A stretch of DNA of 40,819 nt from Bacillus crepusculi (GTDB taxonomy: Bacteria; Bacillota; Bacilli; Bacillales; Bacillaceae): contig NZ_JACXXE010000017.1 of the NCBI RefSeq assembly GCF_014764715.1, forward strand, positions 1 to 40,819, read 5' to 3'. The notes under the pieces were generated by a model that worked only from the letters and a program-made list of their open reading frames with translations, made no database searches and had not been told where the DNA came from. The position numbers and the translations under genes are program-made. Of this stretch, positions 27,535-36,388 are shown piece by piece. How positions within the stretch are numbered: the first letter of the stretch is position 1; each line of letters begins with the position of its first letter.

Positions 27535-28550
27535 TATCTGTTTTTCGCTGTACTATTTCTCACAACCAATTTTCCTGTTAGCAAGGTGTTCTTGGGCGTT
27601 AAAAGTGTACCTCCAACACAACTAACTAATGTTTCAACTGCTATTTGCACAAGTTCTTCTAAAGGAACTTTCCAAGTTGTTAATGAATAAGGTGGCCAAT
27701 TTGCCATAGGAATATCATCGAATCCAATAATAGACAAATCTTCCGGTACATTTATATGCAATGACTTAGCAGCATCCAGCACTCCAATTGCCATAATATC
27801 ATCAGCGCAAAATAGTGCATCAATTGAAGGAGACTTACTTAGCAAGGACAAGGCAGCGTCATAGCCAGAAGAATATGAGTAGCCACCGGCTTCTATTATG
27901 GGCTGAATGGAGTGTTCGTTTAAAAAATCTGTAAAGCCTTTTTGCCTTTCAAAATTGGTAGAGGTTTGATGGTGGCCTTTCAGGTAAGCAAAATGCTTAT
28001 GACCTAGTTTAAACAAGAAATGAGCAATCTGTTTTCCAGCGTTGTAATTATCCATTCCAACATAATGACAAGAAGAGTTTGTAATATTTCGATAAAGGAG
28101 GACGACGGGAATATTGAACTTTTCTAATTGATTAACAAAATTTGAGTGAAGAAGTGCATCCGTAACAATAATTCCGTCTACTTTGTATTCAACAAATTGC
28201 ATGATTTCATTTTCTTGAATAAGCCCGTTCTTAGTATATACAAATAAAATTTGAAACCCTTTATCTTTTAATAACTCAGTTAAGTTTTCTAACATAGCAG
28301 AAAAGAAGGGATTTTCAATATCTCCCATAACAACCCCTATCATATTCGTTTTGTTCATGATAAGTCCTCTAGCTAAAGCATTTGGATGATAGCCTAATTT
28401 ATTAGCCGCATCCATTACTCTTAGTCTAATACTGTCAGATACTTTTTTTTCTGGATTAGGAGTGAAAACACGAGAAACTGTGGATTGTGATACTCCTGCA
28501 TATCTAGCTACATCAGACGAATTCACCTTAGTATATGCGTTTTTCTTCAT
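27534..28550 (-). CDS. LacI-family repressor (regulator 2)
   Basis: 338 residues. The helix-turn-helix is SSDVARYAGVSQSTVSRVF (about residues 11-29), followed by the hinge helix (PNALARGL, about 56-63) and an effector domain with FCADDIMAIGVLDA and DLSIIGFDDIPMA. It is divergent from the HisD-like gene at 28703, with a 20-bp palindrome different from the TGAACCGGTTCA sites in between, so it should control that gene and possibly itself. The ATG follows GAAAGGAG. Confidence 0.88.
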   Translation of the reverse strand: MKKNAYTKVNSSDVARYAGVSQSTVSRVFTPNPEKKVSDSIRLRVMDAANKLGYHPNALARGLIMNKTNMIGVVMGDIENPFFSAMLENLTELLKDKGFQILFVYTKNGLIQENEIMQFVEYKVDGIIVTDALLHSNFVNQLEKFNIPVVLLYRNITNSSCHYVGMDNYNAGKQIAHFLFKLGHKHFAYLKGHHQTSTNFERQKGFTDFLNEHSIQPIIEAGGYSYSSGYDAALSLLSKSPSIDALFCADDIMAIGVLDAAKSLHINVPEDLSIIGFDDIPMANWPPYSLTTWKVPLEELVQIAVETLVSCVGGTLLTPKNTLLTGKLVVRNSTAKNR

Positions 28551-28631
28551 ACCAATACTCCTTTCAATTCTAAGATCATACTACACTATTAACGAAATAT
28601 AGTCATATATCTAAATTTTTAGAATTTTTCA

Positions 28632-28684
28632 TTGACATGCTTCAGTGTGTCGATTAAGCTGATAATAGGAATACGTATTCCTAT
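28632..28684 (+). promoter_or_regulatory. Promoter and 20-bp LacI-type operator before the HpsN-like gene
   Basis: TTGACA (28632-28637) is a perfect -35; TAAGCT (28655-28660) at 17 bp is a weak -10. ATAGGAATACGTATTCCTAT (28665-28684) is a perfect 20-bp palindrome with the central CG typical of LacI operators, just downstream of the -10 and ahead of the ribosome binding site. Confidence 0.75.
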
Positions 28685-28702
28685 AAGCGGAGGTGGGAGA
28701 TA

Positions 28703-29974
28703 ATGTTATATTTAAAAAAAGGGAAAACGGACGAAGAGGTTGCTGTAGATGATTTAGAAGTGTCCCAAATTGTAAGTGAAGCCATTAATGAGGTTGAAAA
28801 TAGAGGGGATCAAGCCATCAAAGAGTTTTCACAAAGATTTGACCACTGGGTCCCGAATGATTTTCGATTAACAAAAGAACAGATAAAAGACTGTTATGAT
28901 AAGGTATCAGAACAAACAATAAAAGATATACAATTTGCACAAAATAATGTCAGACGATTTGCAGAGGAACAAAGAAAAGCCATCTTAGATATAGAAGTCG
29001 AAACCTTGCCGGGTGTGATCTTAGGTCACAAAAATATTCCAGTTGAGAAAGTAGGCTGTTATATTCCTGGAGGTCGTTATCCTATGGTAGCTTCTGCTCA
29101 AATGACTATTTTAACTGCAAAAGTGGCTGGAGTAGAGAAAGTAATTGCTTGTACACCGCCAATTAATGGCGGTATTCCATATGCGACGGTAGTAGCTATG
29201 GATTTAGCTGGAGCTGATGAAATCTATATCTTAGGGGGGATTCAAGCCATGGCGGCGATGGCAATTGGTACAGATAGTATTTCCGCTGTGGATATGATTG
29301 TTGGTCCAGGCAACGCCTTTGTTGCTGAAACAAAAAGGCAGCTATATGGCAGAGTAGGTATTGATTTATTTGCTGGACCGACCGAAACCTTAATCATTGC
29401 CGATGATTCGGTGGATGCTGAGATGGTTGCTGTAGATATTATAGGGCAAATTGAACACGGGCCTAATTCTGTAGGAACTTTAATTACCACATCACGTAAG
29501 CTTGCTGAAGAAACTTTAGTAGAAATAGAGAAACAACTTAAGTTGATACCAACTGGCCAGACTGCAAAAAAGGCGTGGGATGACTACGGAACAGTAATTT
29601 TAGTAGATTCACTTGAATCAGCTTTGAAGGAGGCTGACAGCCAAGCCTGTGAACATGTACAAGTCCTCACAGAAAATCCCGATTATTTCTTACATCACAT
29701 GAAAAATTACGGTGCGCTTTTCCTTGGACCAGAAACCAATGTGGCATATGGTGATAAGGTGATTGGTACGAATCATACTTTGCCAACAAAGAAGGCAGCG
29801 AGATATACAGGCGGCCTTTGGGTAGGAAAATTCCTTAAGACGTGTACTTATCAAAGGGTAACTGAACAGGCAAGTGTAGTTGTTGGAGAATATGCTGCAA
29901 GGCTTTGTGAACTAGAGAATTTTGCTGGTCATGCTAAGCAGGCAACATTACGTGTAGAGAGATACAAAGAATAG
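28703..29974 (+). CDS. Histidinol-dehydrogenase-like alcohol dehydrogenase (HpsN-like)
   Basis: 423 residues of the HisD fold. All HisD-type functional residues can be found: Gln249 and His252 (GQIEHG), Glu317-His318, Asp351 and His410 for zinc binding and catalysis. The family catalyses a four-electron NAD-linked oxidation of a primary alcohol to a carboxylate. No other histidine gene is nearby and the sequence ([20 protein letters not shown]) is closer to sulfopropanediol 3-dehydrogenase HpsN-type paralogues than to biosynthetic HisD, so another primary alcohol, perhaps a sugar alcohol or sulfonate diol, is the likely substrate. GGAGGTGGGAGATA precedes the ATG. Controlled by LacI2 by position. 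Confidence 0.82.
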   Translation: MLYLKKGKTDEEVAVDDLEVSQIVSEAINEVENRGDQAIKEFSQRFDHWVPNDFRLTKEQIKDCYDKVSEQTIKDIQFAQNNVRRFAEEQRKAILDIEVETLPGVILGHKNIPVEKVGCYIPGGRYPMVASAQMTILTAKVAGVEKVIACTPPINGGIPYATVVAMDLAGADEIYILGGIQAMAAMAIGTDSISAVDMIVGPGNAFVAETKRQLYGRVGIDLFAGPTETLIIADDSVDAEMVAVDIIGQIEHGPNSVGTLITTSRKLAEETLVEIEKQLKLIPTGQTAKKAWDDYGTVILVDSLESALKEADSQACEHVQVLTENPDYFLHHMKNYGALFLGPETNVAYGDKVIGTNHTLPTKKAARYTGGLWVGKFLKTCTYQRVTEQASVVVGEYAARLCELENFAGHAKQATLRVERYKE

Positions 29975-29998
29975 TTGTATTGTAATAGCTGAATCAAT

Positions 29999-30056
29999 AA
30001 CCACTTTTGGATTGCGATTTTTGGGATGAAACCTAAAGCAATTTGGAGGTGGTTTT
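29999..30056 (+). terminator. Probable terminator after the HpsN-like gene
   Basis: AACCAC (29999-30004) and ATTGC pair with GCAAT and GTGGTT (30049-30054) around an internal loop; TTTT follows. Confidence 0.45.
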
Positions 30057-30115
30057 CTTATTGTTTGGCTCAGTATGCCGCTATTTTTCAGAGATTTTAA
30101 GGAACAGGTATAAGG

Positions 30116-30143
30116 TTGACGAGGAGTTTCATTATAATATAAT
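30116..30143 (+). promoter_or_regulatory. Promoter of the acetyltransferase gene
   Basis: TTGACG (30116-30121) and TATAAT (30138-30143) are 16 bp apart. Confidence 0.6.
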
Positions 30144-30185
30144 GAGAGTAATATGTTCATGAGAGCAAGGAATGGAGGGGACTAC

Positions 30186-30758
30186 TTGAAAACAGAAAAA
30201 GAAAAGATGATTCTGGGAGAATGTTATGACGCTGGAGATGAAACTCTGGTGAAAGACCGTAAAAGAGCTAGCGATTTATCATTTGCTTATCAGCAATCTC
30301 ATGATAAAGAAGAACGAAAACGAATACTCAAGGAATTAATAGGAAAGTGCGGAGATGATGTTACTTTTCGAGGTGCTTTAAAATGTGATTATGGATATAA
30401 TATCGTAGTAGGAGATCATTTTTTTGCAAATTTTGATACAGTCCTATTAGATGTTTGTAAAATAACCATAGGAGATCATTGCTTTTTTGGACCCAATGTA
30501 CATATATATACTGTCGGACATCCGCTTGATCCAGAAGAACGAGCGAAAGGTATTGAATTTGGTAAACCAGTGACGATAGGCGATCATGTATGGCTTGGGG
30601 GAGGCTCTATTATCAATCCAGGTGTGACTATTGGAAACAACGCTGTCGTTGCTTCTGGCTCGGTTGTGACTAAAGATGTTCCTTCGAATGTAGTAGTTGG
30701 CGGAAACCCTGCGAAGATCATAAAACATATTAATCAACGAACAAAATCTGACGCGTAA
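30186..30758 (+). CDS. Maltose/galactoside-type O-acetyltransferase
   Basis: 190 residues with the left-handed beta-helix of hexapeptide repeats (about residues 70-180, for example [24 protein letters not shown]) and the Maa/LacA N-terminal cap beginning [10 protein letters not shown]. The catalytic His is in [12 protein letters not shown] (about residue 115). It transfers acetyl from acetyl-CoA to a sugar hydroxyl; in other bacteria this detoxifies non-metabolised sugars. The TTG start at 30186 follows GGAGGGGACTAC; a longer upstream frame lacks a site. It has its own promoter, so membership in the sugar island is by position only. Confidence 0.88.
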   Translation: MKTEKEKMILGECYDAGDETLVKDRKRASDLSFAYQQSHDKEERKRILKELIGKCGDDVTFRGALKCDYGYNIVVGDHFFANFDTVLLDVCKITIGDHCFFGPNVHIYTVGHPLDPEERAKGIEFGKPVTIGDHVWLGGGSIINPGVTIGNNAVVASGSVVTKDVPSNVVVGGNPAKIIKHINQRTKSDA

Positions 30759-30777
30759 ACGTTGGATTTTGTTCGTT
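30736..30777. terminator. 13-bp inverted repeat over the acetyltransferase stop codon
   Basis: AACGAACAAAATC (30736-30748) pairs perfectly with GATTTTGTTCGTT (30765-30777); the stop codon TAA (30756-30758) lies in the loop. It lies between converging genes and may act as a terminator although the T run is short. Confidence 0.5.
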
Positions 30778-30839
30778 ATATAATAATTAACGAAAAGAAT
30801 GTCGTAATAGGATTATTGAACTTTACACAGATGAATACA

Positions 30840-32000
30840 TTACCACTCAACTGTGTAATCTGGATCTATTTTTGATCCACTGAGAATACCTATATCAAAA
30901 CCTTTATTAAAGTCGAGTCCTTGACTAATATCAAAAGTACTCAGAGAACTGTTAATCGATCCAATGCGTTCCTTCCGATCAAATTCGAAATAATAAAAGG
31001 CGTCTTTAAATTGATAGTCTCTTAGCATTTTTGCTAAATACATGGCATCTTCCAATGCGACTGAGCTTCCATAACCTGTGTTTGGATTGATGGTATGAGC
31101 AGCATCTCCTATGATGACTACACGATCTTTTGATAAGCTAGGCAATGGATCTGTTGTATATAATTGTTTTGGAATGATTTTTGATTTAGAAATCATATCA
31201 GGTAAGAAACCATCCCAATCATCTGCAATGCAATGTAGAATGTCTTTCTTGAGTTGAGCTTGTGTTTTCCATTCGAAATCCTGATAAGCTAATTTTCTTT
31301 CTTGATAACCAGAAGCTTGCCAAGATATATCATAGTAACTATTAGGGTGACTTCTAGCAATAAAAAAGCCAGCATTCTTTTTTATATAGAGGAGTTCATC
31401 TGTATCAAGCATAGAAGTATTAATGTGTATATCAATTTCTTTTGAGGATACTGCGCCATAAAGGGCCCATGAATGAGCATATTTCAACGTATAGGAGGGA
31501 AAAGTCTGTTTACGCGTTGTTGAATGTAACCCGTCTGCCCCTACCAGTAAAGGACCATAGGCTTGAGTACCATCATCAAATTTAGCCACCACACCATCTT
31601 GATCTTGATGGTATTCAATCAGTTTTTTGTTATATTGAATCTGAATATGTTCTTCTGCTGCCTTTTCCAATAACACTTTCATTAAATCTGAACGCTGCAT
31701 AGTAATTGATCGATTACGATAGTTTTTACTCTGCATAAGGTTGATTGTGATGGCTTCAATATTATTAGGTGCTATGACCTTTAATTTTTCTGCTGAAAAA
31801 CTGTTGTTCTCAATTTTTTTAGTAAGTCCTAATGAATCAAGAACTTTTACACCACTTCGATTGATTCTCAAACTAGAGCCTATCTGTTTTTGGAAGGGTT
31901 TATTTTCGTATACTGTACAATGAATACCTGCTTTCTTTAAGAAAAGAGCTAGAGATAATCCTGCAATTCCAGAACCGATGATGATAATAGACTGGTTCAA
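30840..32000 (-). CDS. FAD-dependent monooxygenase (TetX/PHBH-like)
   Basis: 386 residues. FAD dinucleotide motif IIGSGIAGLSLALFL (about residues 6-20), the GADGLHS motif (about 154-160) of aromatic hydroxylases, and GDAAHTINPNTGYGSSVALEDA (about 297-318) are all present. These class A flavoprotein monooxygenases hydroxylate aromatic, quinone or antibiotic substrates with NAD(P)H; the substrate here is unknown. The TTG start at 32000 follows GAGGTGG. It lies 64 bp behind the TetR gene on the same strand, with a perfect operator-like inverted repeat in the gap, so it should be induced when TetR releases. Confidence 0.85.
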   Translation of the reverse strand: MNQSIIIIGSGIAGLSLALFLKKAGIHCTVYENKPFQKQIGSSLRINRSGVKVLDSLGLTKKIENNSFSAEKLKVIAPNNIEAITINLMQSKNYRNRSITMQRSDLMKVLLEKAAEEHIQIQYNKKLIEYHQDQDGVVAKFDDGTQAYGPLLVGADGLHSTTRKQTFPSYTLKYAHSWALYGAVSSKEIDIHINTSMLDTDELLYIKKNAGFFIARSHPNSYYDISWQASGYQERKLAYQDFEWKTQAQLKKDILHCIADDWDGFLPDMISKSKIIPKQLYTTDPLPSLSKDRVVIIGDAAHTINPNTGYGSSVALEDAMYLAKMLRDYQFKDAFYYFEFDRKERIGSINSSLSTFDISQGLDFNKGFDIGILSGSKIDPDYTVEW

Positions 32001-32014
32001 TGTACCACCTCATT

Positions 32015-32032
32015 ATTGAACGATTGTTCAAT
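32015..32032. promoter_or_regulatory. TetR operator A (before the monooxygenase)
   Basis: ATTGAAC-GATT-GTTCAAT is a perfect 7-bp inverted repeat with a 4-bp spacer. Its reverse complement, ATTGAACAATCGTTCAAT, agrees at 15 of 18 positions with the site at 32770. Confidence 0.7.
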
Positions 32033-32064
32033 TTTTTTGTAAAAGCAAAACCTCATTCACGAAG

Positions 32065-32667
32065 TCATTCTGACAGTCCTTGTAGAATTGTATCCAAAAA
32101 TCGTTTGTAAAAATTCTTTGCTTCATCTTCGGAATAACCAAGTAAAGTCATAAAACTAAAACTCGTCAGACAGCTGTATAGAATAGCAGCCAAATCTTCT
32201 GTTGCTAAACTTCGTTTAAATTCACCTGTTGAAACCCCTTGATGAATAATTTGGTTAATTAATTCTTTTTCTGGATCGATCACTTGCTGCATCAAATCTC
32301 TAAGTGTCTTTTCTCGTGTATCTCCTTTGTTAGTGCTTTCGATGAATTCAGGTATAGATCGTACTAAGTTACTTTGATCTGCTGGTATAAAATAATGCGA
32401 TAGGGAATAGAGCTTTTCTGTTGCAGTCATATCGTTTTGGCTTATATAAGACTGCCATTTATGTAATACATGTTGAGTTTCATTGTTTAAGCAGTAGAGA
32501 TAGATTTCTTCCTTGTTCTTAAAGTGATAATAAGCCAATCCTTTGCTTACACCAGCTTCTACTCGAATATCTTCTATAGAAGTTGCTGTGTATCCTTTTA
32601 TAACAAATAAAACTTTTGCTGCATCAGCAATTTTTGCTTTGGTCATATTTCCTTTTGGCATAGCCAC
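32065..32667 (-). CDS. TetR-family transcriptional regulator
   Basis: 200 residues, usual TetR length. The N-terminal helix-turn-helix (about residues 10-55) is clear: SIEDIRVEAGVSKGLAYYHFKNKEEIY. The remaining helices form a ligand-binding domain of unknown specificity. The GTG start at 32667 follows GGAG by 9 nt; ATG at 32661 is an alternative. Two related operator-like repeats flank the gene, one before the monooxygenase and one in the divergent region to the LysE-type exporter, so it probably represses both and itself. Confidence 0.88.
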   Translation of the reverse strand: MAMPKGNMTKAKIADAAKVLFVIKGYTATSIEDIRVEAGVSKGLAYYHFKNKEEIYLYCLNNETQHVLHKWQSYISQNDMTATEKLYSLSHYFIPADQSNLVRSIPEFIESTNKGDTREKTLRDLMQQVIDPEKELINQIIHQGVSTGEFKRSLATEDLAAILYSCLTSFSFMTLLGYSEDEAKNFYKRFLDTILQGLSE

Positions 32668-32769
32668 ATATATTCACTCCTACTGATCACACTAAACGTG
32701 TATTCTGTTCCTAGTATTTTATCTTAACTTTCATTCATACACCCCCTATATGTATCACTATAATAGAAA

Positions 32770-32787
32770 TTTGAACAATCGGTCAAA
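32770..32787. promoter_or_regulatory. TetR operator B (between tetR and the LysE-type exporter)
   Basis: TTTGAACAATCGGTCAAA is an imperfect 18-bp palindrome almost identical to operator A. It lies in the intergenic region of the divergent tetR and exporter genes. Confidence 0.65.
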
Positions 32788-32886
32788 TATTTAACTGTGT
32801 TATTAAGAAAGTGAAAATGATTTAAGTATTGTATTTTAAAAATGTGTGCGTTAGTATAGATTATTAAGTTGAAAGGATGTATGGCT

Positions 32887-33504
32887 ATGAATGATTTTCT
32901 GTCTTTTCTGCTACTCACTTTTTTTATTGTTGCTTCCCCCGGAGTTGATTTTGCATTAATTACGAAAAGAACCATTGGTGCTGGAAAATCGGATGGGATT
33001 AAGATGGCATTAGGGTTAACATCAGGGGCTCTCATTCATACACTTGCAGCAGCTTTTGGACTTTCTTTAATTCTGATGAAATCTGCCTTAGCTTTTGAAA
33101 TGATTAAGTATGCAGGAGCTATGTATTTAATATACTTAGGTGTATCTTCATTCTTTCATAAAAAAAAGAAGGGCGTTTCTCCTCATGAGGTGGAGACCAC
33201 AAAGCATTCTGCTTTTAAACAAGGACTCATTTCGAATACGCTAAACCCAAAGGTGGCTATTTTCTTTTTAACGTTCTTACCTCAGTTTGTTACACCTGAT
33301 CTTAACACAAGTTTGCAGTTTGTCATGATGGGATCTATATATGCACTCCTCTCTATCTTGTGGTTTACAACGGTTGTATGTCTACTTGGTTATATTAGAA
33401 AGTTTTTGTTATCAGCCAAAGTTCAAACTACAATTGATCAATTCACAGGTTTAGTTTTAGTCATTTTTGGGGTGAAGCTTTTATTTACAAACTCAAAACA
33501 TTAA
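32887..33504 (+). CDS. LysE/RhtB-family exporter
   Basis: 205 residues with six hydrophobic segments. The family N-terminal signature is visible: FFIVASPGVDFALITKRTIGAGKSDGIKMALG, and the NPKVAIFFLTFLPQFV block lies near residues 118-133. LysE/RhtB proteins export amino acids and related metabolites. ATG 32887 is preceded at 9 nt by AAAGGA; earlier in-frame starts overlap that site. Sharing an operator with the TetR gene and the FAD monooxygenase suggests the exporter removes the same compound or its product. Confidence 0.85.
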   Translation: MNDFLSFLLLTFFIVASPGVDFALITKRTIGAGKSDGIKMALGLTSGALIHTLAAAFGLSLILMKSALAFEMIKYAGAMYLIYLGVSSFFHKKKKGVSPHEVETTKHSAFKQGLISNTLNPKVAIFFLTFLPQFVTPDLNTSLQFVMMGSIYALLSILWFTTVVCLLGYIRKFLLSAKVQTTIDQFTGLVLVIFGVKLLFTNSKH

Positions 33505-33571
33505 AGGACAATGGTTAATACAGATGATTGACTTATTTTCTGGTCTCCCTTCTGAAGATATCTTAAATAGC

Positions 33572-33612
33572 AAAAACCTCCACTTTTCATTCATTTAAAG
33601 TGGGGGTTTTTT
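33572..33612 (+). terminator. Terminator after the LysE-type gene
   Basis: AAAAACCTCCACTTT (33572-33586) pairs with AAAGTGGGGGTTTTTT (33597-33612), with a T run. Confidence 0.85.
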
Positions 33613-33885
33613 GTTTGACAAAGTGTGGAAAAGGATCAGTAAACATATACAAAGATAGCGTCTATAGCTTTTCGATAAAATGGTCTAAATGCTACTACAA
33701 TAAAAATTTTGTCTGGAACTGTCACATAGCAACTATAATGATTTTTGAGTTCATATGTAATCAATCTCTCTAATTTGTGTCATTTTTATAAACATTCCTT
33801 ACAGTTCATTAGGATTTAACATTTGTCTCTTATACTTTAAATGCTTGGTCATTTCAGATCTAGTCAGTCAAAAGGAGGTCTTATT
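33613..33885 (+). other. Upstream region of cydA
   Basis: AT-rich. I could not find a convincing Rex (TTGTGAA-N4-TTCACAA) or Fnr (TGTGA-N6-TCACA) palindrome, and no clear promoter pair. The AAAGGAGGT at 33871 is the cydA ribosome binding site. Confidence 0.4.
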
Positions 33886-35223
33886 TTGATATTTGATGAT
33901 ACAGTATTTATGAGTAGATTATTGACATTACTGACATTATCTTTTCATATTTTTTATGCCACTATTGGTGTTGGACTTCCATTGATGATGATGTTATTTC
34001 AGTGGATTGGTATTCGAAAAAATGATGTGCACTATCTTTTAATGGCTCGCCGTTGGGCGAAAGGTTTTGTGATTACCGTAGCTGTCGGAGTGGTCACGGG
34101 AACAGCTATTAGTCTTCAACTGGCTTTATTGTGGCCGAATTTTATGGAGATTGCAGGGAATGTCATTGCTCTTCCGTTATTTTTAGAAGTGTTTGCTTTT
34201 TTCTTTGAAGCTATTTTTCTTGGTATTTATTTGTATACATGGGATCGTTTTAAAAATCCTAAAAGACATTTACTCTTACTCGTACCTGTCGCAATTGGAG
34301 GTGCCCTATCTGCTTATTTCATCACCGTGGTCAATTCTTTTATGAATTCTCCGAGTGGGTTTGAACTAGTAAATGGGCAATTAATGAATGTAAATCCTTT
34401 GGGGGCTATGTTTACAGTATCTATGCCAACCAAGGTAGCTCATGTGTTAGCTACTGCTTACATGACTGTTGCATTTGTACTTGCTGCTATTGCTGCGTTT
34501 AGGTTATTAAAAGGCTCAAATCAAACGTATCATCAAAAAGCATTGAATTTACTGATGAAAATTGGCTTTATTTTTGCAATTGCTTCAGCTCTTATTGGTG
34601 ATTTTTCCGGGAAGTATCTAGCTCAATATCAACCAGAAAAATTAGCAGCGGCTGAATGGCATTTTGAAACGACCTCCGAAGCACCACTTGTGATGTGGGG
34701 GATTTTAGATGAGGATAAAAAACCTCGTTATGCTTTTGAAATCCCTTATGCTTTAAGTATATTGGCACATGGTGACCCATCTAAAGAGGTGACGGGATTG
34801 GACCAGATTCCGGTGAATGAACAACCGCCTTTGATCATTCATTACTTTTTTGACACGATGGTGACCATTGGTGTATTTATGCTCAGTTTAGCCTTTGTGT
34901 ATTGGCTGGGTTTACGTAAAAATTATGCATTCATTAACAAAAAATGGTTTAGGTGGCTTATTGTCTTAGGTGGCCCGTTATCTTTTCTCGCATTGCAAGC
35001 GGGATGGTGGATGGCAGAGGTAGGCAGACAGCCGTGGATTTTGAGAGGAATTATGACCGTTCAAGAAGCAGCAACAACTAGTCAATATGTAGGTATAATG
35101 TTTATTTTGTTTTTATTGTTATATCTCATTCTTGGAATTGGAACGGTTGTTATTTTGAGGCGAATGTTTTTACGCTATCCTGTTGAAAAAGATTTGGATC
35201 GCTACACAGGAGGTTCTTCATGA
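33886..35223 (+). CDS. cydA: Cytochrome bd-type quinol oxidase subunit I
   Basis: 445 residues with about nine membrane helices. Heme ligands are recognisable: His21 (FHIFYATIGVG), His186 (KVAHVLATAYM) and Met376 (GWWMAEVGRQPW). The Q-loop between helices is short, as in Gram-positive YthA/CydA. It oxidises menaquinol and reduces oxygen to water with high affinity, without pumping protons. I choose the TTG start at 33886, 6 nt behind AAAGGAGGT; the ATG at 33841 lacks a site. The stop overlaps cydB by 4 nt (ATGA). First gene of cydA-cydB-cydS. Confidence 0.94.
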   Translation: MIFDDTVFMSRLLTLLTLSFHIFYATIGVGLPLMMMLFQWIGIRKNDVHYLLMARRWAKGFVITVAVGVVTGTAISLQLALLWPNFMEIAGNVIALPLFLEVFAFFFEAIFLGIYLYTWDRFKNPKRHLLLLVPVAIGGALSAYFITVVNSFMNSPSGFELVNGQLMNVNPLGAMFTVSMPTKVAHVLATAYMTVAFVLAAIAAFRLLKGSNQTYHQKALNLLMKIGFIFAIASALIGDFSGKYLAQYQPEKLAAAEWHFETTSEAPLVMWGILDEDKKPRYAFEIPYALSILAHGDPSKEVTGLDQIPVNEQPPLIIHYFFDTMVTIGVFMLSLAFVYWLGLRKNYAFINKKWFRWLIVLGGPLSFLALQAGWWMAEVGRQPWILRGIMTVQEAATTSQYVGIMFILFLLLYLILGIGTVVILRRMFLRYPVEKDLDRYTGGSS

Positions 35224-36236
35224 ATTTAGAAATCATCGGTATATCTATTCTTTGGTTATTTCTATTCGGTTATGTCATCATTGGGTCAGTCGATTATGGT
35301 GCTGGATTCTTTAATGCGTATAGTATTTTAAGAGGAAAACAGCATCTCATTTCAGATGTTATTCAACGTTATCTCTCTCCTGTTTGGGAAGTAACAAATG
35401 TTTTTTTTGTATTTTTTATGGTAGGGATGATTGGATTCTTCCCTAGATCGGCATATTTCTTCGGATCGACCCTACTAATTCCAGGGAGTATTGCCCTTGT
35501 TTTAATGATCATTCGTGGTTCTTATTATGCATTTGAAGCCTATGGTGCAAGAGGACATAGAGGATATGCAATCTTATATGGAGCGTCTGGTTTACTGATT
35601 CCAGCTGCATTATCTATCGTATTAACACTGTCTGAAGGAGGGTTTATTTCAATCTCTTCGGGGAACCCTTCATTAGATTATGTAGCATTATTCACTAGTC
35701 CATTAACATGGTCAATTGTTGTACTCAGCATCATTTCCGTTCTTTATATTTCAGCGGTGTTTTTGCTTTGGTATGCTGACAAAGCCGAGGATCAAGAAGC
35801 CGTGCGGTTAATGAGAAGATATGCGTTAATCTGGTGTATTCCGCTTATTGTTGCTTCGTTAGGAATTATTATTGAACTGAAAGATCATAACATTGTACAT
35901 TATAACCGTATGTTTGAACTCTGGTGGTTATTTGCGATTTCATTTGTTTTTTGGCTAGGTACATTCTGGCTCATTCTCAAGCAAGGAAGCTATTTCAGAG
36001 CCCTTTTAATGCTCATAGGGCAATTTGCTTTTGCATTTTTTGGATATGGCATCTCACATTACCCGTATTTACTGTATCCATATTTAACTATACATGATGG
36101 CTTCACTAACAATACGATGGCTACAGCGTTAATTATTGCTTTTCTGTTAGGGCTCGTATTGCTTATTCCTTCCCTATATTTACTCATGCGCTTTTTCTTA
36201 TTTGACAAGCAGTATATTAAAGGAAAGAGGAAGTGA
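35220..36236 (+). CDS. cydB: Cytochrome bd-type quinol oxidase subunit II
   Basis: 338 residues, about nine membrane helices, of the CydB/YthB family; the first helix carries LWLFLFGYVIIGSVDYGAGFF, the family's N-terminal signature. It forms the heterodimer with CydA. AGGAGG lies 6 nt before the ATG, which overlaps the cydA stop. The stop overlaps the start of the tiny cydS by one base (TGATG), so all three genes are translationally coupled. Confidence 0.93.
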   Translation: MNLEIIGISILWLFLFGYVIIGSVDYGAGFFNAYSILRGKQHLISDVIQRYLSPVWEVTNVFFVFFMVGMIGFFPRSAYFFGSTLLIPGSIALVLMIIRGSYYAFEAYGARGHRGYAILYGASGLLIPAALSIVLTLSEGGFISISSGNPSLDYVALFTSPLTWSIVVLSIISVLYISAVFLLWYADKAEDQEAVRLMRRYALIWCIPLIVASLGIIIELKDHNIVHYNRMFELWWLFAISFVFWLGTFWLILKQGSYFRALLMLIGQFAFAFFGYGISHYPYLLYPYLTIHDGFTNNTMATALIIAFLLGLVLLIPSLYLLMRFFLFDKQYIKGKRK

Positions 36237-36337
36237 TGAACATGGTAACAGCAACAGAGTTCTTTATTTTTATAGCGCCTATTCTCATTCTGATCTTGGC
36301 TATTGCTGCTGTCTTTATATTGGCAGCAAAACAATAA
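36236..36337 (+). CDS. cydS: CydS-like third subunit of cytochrome bd (33 aa)
   Basis: A 33-residue single-pass membrane peptide: a short polar N-terminus (MNMVTATEF), one hydrophobic helix (about residues 9-29) with FIAPILILILAIAAV, and a short Lys-containing tail. Position (TGATG overlap with cydB), length and layout fit CydS, the small subunit that sits next to CydA in the Geobacillus bd oxidase, and the third small gene of the B. subtilis yth locus. Too short for usual gene finders. The ATG at 36242 is an alternative start. Confidence 0.8.
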   Translation: MNMVTATEFFIFIAPILILILAIAAVFILAAKQ

Positions 36338-36345
36338 AGCATAAA

Positions 36346-36379
36346 GAAATCGGCTATCCATCCAAGGGTAGCCGATTTC
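36346..36379. terminator. Bidirectional terminator between cydABS and cydDC
   Basis: GAAATCGGCTA (36346-36356) pairs with TAGCCGATTTC (36369-36379), extended by CC/GG pairs. The T content on both sides is modest; it separates converging operons. Confidence 0.65.
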
Positions 36380-36388
36380 ATTTTGAAT

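Noticed and set aside
28703..29974. Biosynthetic histidinol dehydrogenase (hisD)
   Set aside because: The fold and residues fit, but no other histidine genes are near, a LacI repressor and operator precede it, and the sequence signatures are closer to HpsN-type paralogues.
30186..30758. Serine acetyltransferase or xenobiotic acetyltransferase
   Set aside because: The TEKEKM N-terminal cap and length are of the maltose/galactoside type.
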